From PFJX01 sp040751755 (lineage in GTDB: Bacteria; Pseudomonadota; Gammaproteobacteria; Burkholderiales; Thiobacillaceae), in NCBI GenBank assembly GCA_040751755.1, contig JBFMHC010000026.1, forward strand, positions 1-64,000: DNA of 64,000 nt. The letters run 5' to 3'. This document shows positions 63,290 to 64,000 of this stretch, one piece after another (positions within the stretch are counted from its first letter, which is position 1; each line of letters starts with the position of its first letter). The position numbers and the translations under genes are program-made. The notes beneath the pieces were generated by a model. That model searched no databases. It was not told the DNA's origin and saw nothing but the letters and a program-made list of their open reading frames with translations.

Positions 63290-64000
63290 ATGGATCGCAG
63301 GGCTGCACTGCGAACGCTATTGGCTCTGGGCGCCACGCCCTGGGCGCGACCAGGCCACGCCGAGTCTTCCGACCTGGCGCTGATACGCATCAACATCCCC
63401 GGGCCCAGCCTGCTGCCCTTCATCCCCATCGAACTCATCCCCCTGCTCGGCATCGACCATGCGCTGGGCGCGCAACTGGCCATCCGCTACCTGCCGAGCG
63501 GCGTGCAGGCGCTGGAGAACGTGGTGGCCGGCGACGCCCACTTCGCCGGCGTCGCCTTCCCGGCCATGCCCAGCTTCGCGCTCAAGGGCAAGCCGGTGGT
63601 CGCCCTCGCGACCCTGAGCAGCGGCACGCCGCCCTATGCCGTGCTGGTGCGCAACGACCTGGACAGGAAGATCCGCAGCCTCAAGGACCTCAGGGGGCGC
63701 AGCATCGGCATCCAGCCAGGCAGCGCCACCACCAAGACCTATCTGCAGGTCCTCATGGAGCTGTGGCTGGCATCCCACGGCGTGAAGAGCGAACAGGTGC
63801 GCTGGGTGCCCACCAACATGAACTTCGACGGCATCTACGGCGCCTTGGCGAGCGGCTCGGTGGACGCGGTGTTCTGCGAGGAGCCCCTTTCGGGGACGCT
63901 GGTGCGCAAGCGCATCGGCACGCTGCTGGCGAGCCTGTCCGATCCCGCGAATCCCGCCCGTTTCGTCGGCCAGCAGCACCTGCGCGCGGTGCTCGCCAGC
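63290..64000 (+). CDS. NMT1/SsuA-like periplasmic substrate-binding protein, truncated at window edge
   Basis: The first 237 codons of a protein that continues past the window. It starts MDRRAALRTLLALGATPWAR, a twin-arginine-like or ordinary signal peptide. The body matches nitrate/sulfonate/thiamine-precursor type binding proteins: VQALENVVAGDAHFAGVAFP, ALATLSSGTPPYAVLVRNDL, DLRGRSIGIQPGSATTKTYL, and ALASGSVDAVFCEEPLSG. The usual ABC partners would be downstream and are not visible; some family members are fused to GGDEF or kinase modules, so output is open. A start after GGAG (GAGGAGACGGAC) is convincing. A hairpin (GGCACC/GGTGCC) lies in the 137-base leader. Confidence 0.8.
   Translation, partial: MDRRAALRTLLALGATPWARPGHAESSDLALIRINIPGPSLLPFIPIELIPLLGIDHALGAQLAIRYLPSGVQALENVVAGDAHFAGVAFPAMPSFALKGKPVVALATLSSGTPPYAVLVRNDLDRKIRSLKDLRGRSIGIQPGSATTKTYLQVLMELWLASHGVKSEQVRWVPTNMNFDGIYGALASGSVDAVFCEEPLSGTLVRKRIGTLLASLSDPANPARFVGQQHLRAVLAS

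Overview
The window is a compact, very GC-rich bacterial chromosome segment. Genes are dense on both strands, there is no rRNA, tRNA or CRISPR array, and no gap between genes exceeds about 285 bases. The gene families point to a Betaproteobacterium (CobD/CbiB-family protein, large DUF748 protein, hupK-hypABFCDE gene order, nif accessory genes). That assignment is inference, because no marker gene is present. The organism is probably a diazotroph that makes a [NiFe] hydrogenase, stores polyphosphate and makes heavy use of two-component and cyclic-di-GMP signalling.

Layout. 1-9345: the 5' part of ppdK, a membrane GGDEF-EAL protein, an exported metallo-beta-lactamase-fold hydrolase, and a forward run of GyrI-like, CobD/CbiB-like and fused SpmA-SpmB-like membrane proteins. 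9367-18214: a DUF748 (AsmA-like) protein and a polyphosphate block (ppx behind a good Pho box, ppk, and a CYTH-CHAD protein). 18190-26517: seven tightly packed reverse-strand genes form one signalling cassette: REC-PAS regulator, small HD-GYP-tail-like protein, HDOD protein, membrane histidine kinase, FIST sensor, soluble histidine kinase, HD-GYP regulator. 26723-32287: nnrD, a 70-residue cysteine-rich orphan, a single-domain response regulator and purL. 32310-39488: a 1376-residue hybrid kinase behind a near-consensus sigma-28 promoter, a diguanylate cyclase and a LysM-FecR protein. 39555-41421: purT and a lower-GC islet with a nuclease-like DUF6998 protein. 41566-48772: hydrogenase maturation operon hupK-hypABFCDE. 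49056-55541: typA, an exported orphan, a PDC-sensor protein, a histone-H1-like DUF2934 protein and an acyltransferase. 55826-58354: a P-type cation ATPase. 58381-64000: a nitrogen-fixation accessory block, nifV-cysE-TPR-nifW-nifZ-nifM-Rrf2, behind a complete NifA/IHF/sigma-54 promoter, then a truncated periplasmic binding protein.

How it fits together. NifV supplies homocitrate for FeMo-cofactor, CysE supplies O-acetylserine for the cysteine used in Fe-S assembly, and NifW, NifZ and NifM mature or protect nitrogenase. The hyp genes build the nickel site of a hydrogenase that could recycle H2 made by nitrogenase. The nitrogenase and hydrogenase structural genes lie outside the window. The signalling cassette probably couples a FIST-domain ligand sensor and two related kinases to two response regulators, one of them a c-di-GMP phosphodiesterase.

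The most unusual signals are: the seven-gene FIST/HDOD/HD-GYP cassette; REP-like palindromes translated in frame inside the DUF748 gene (twice) and inside hypF; a G9 homopolymer that separates the GGDEF-EAL gene from its expected start; the sigma-28 promoter of the hybrid kinase; and the low-GC nuclease-like islet.
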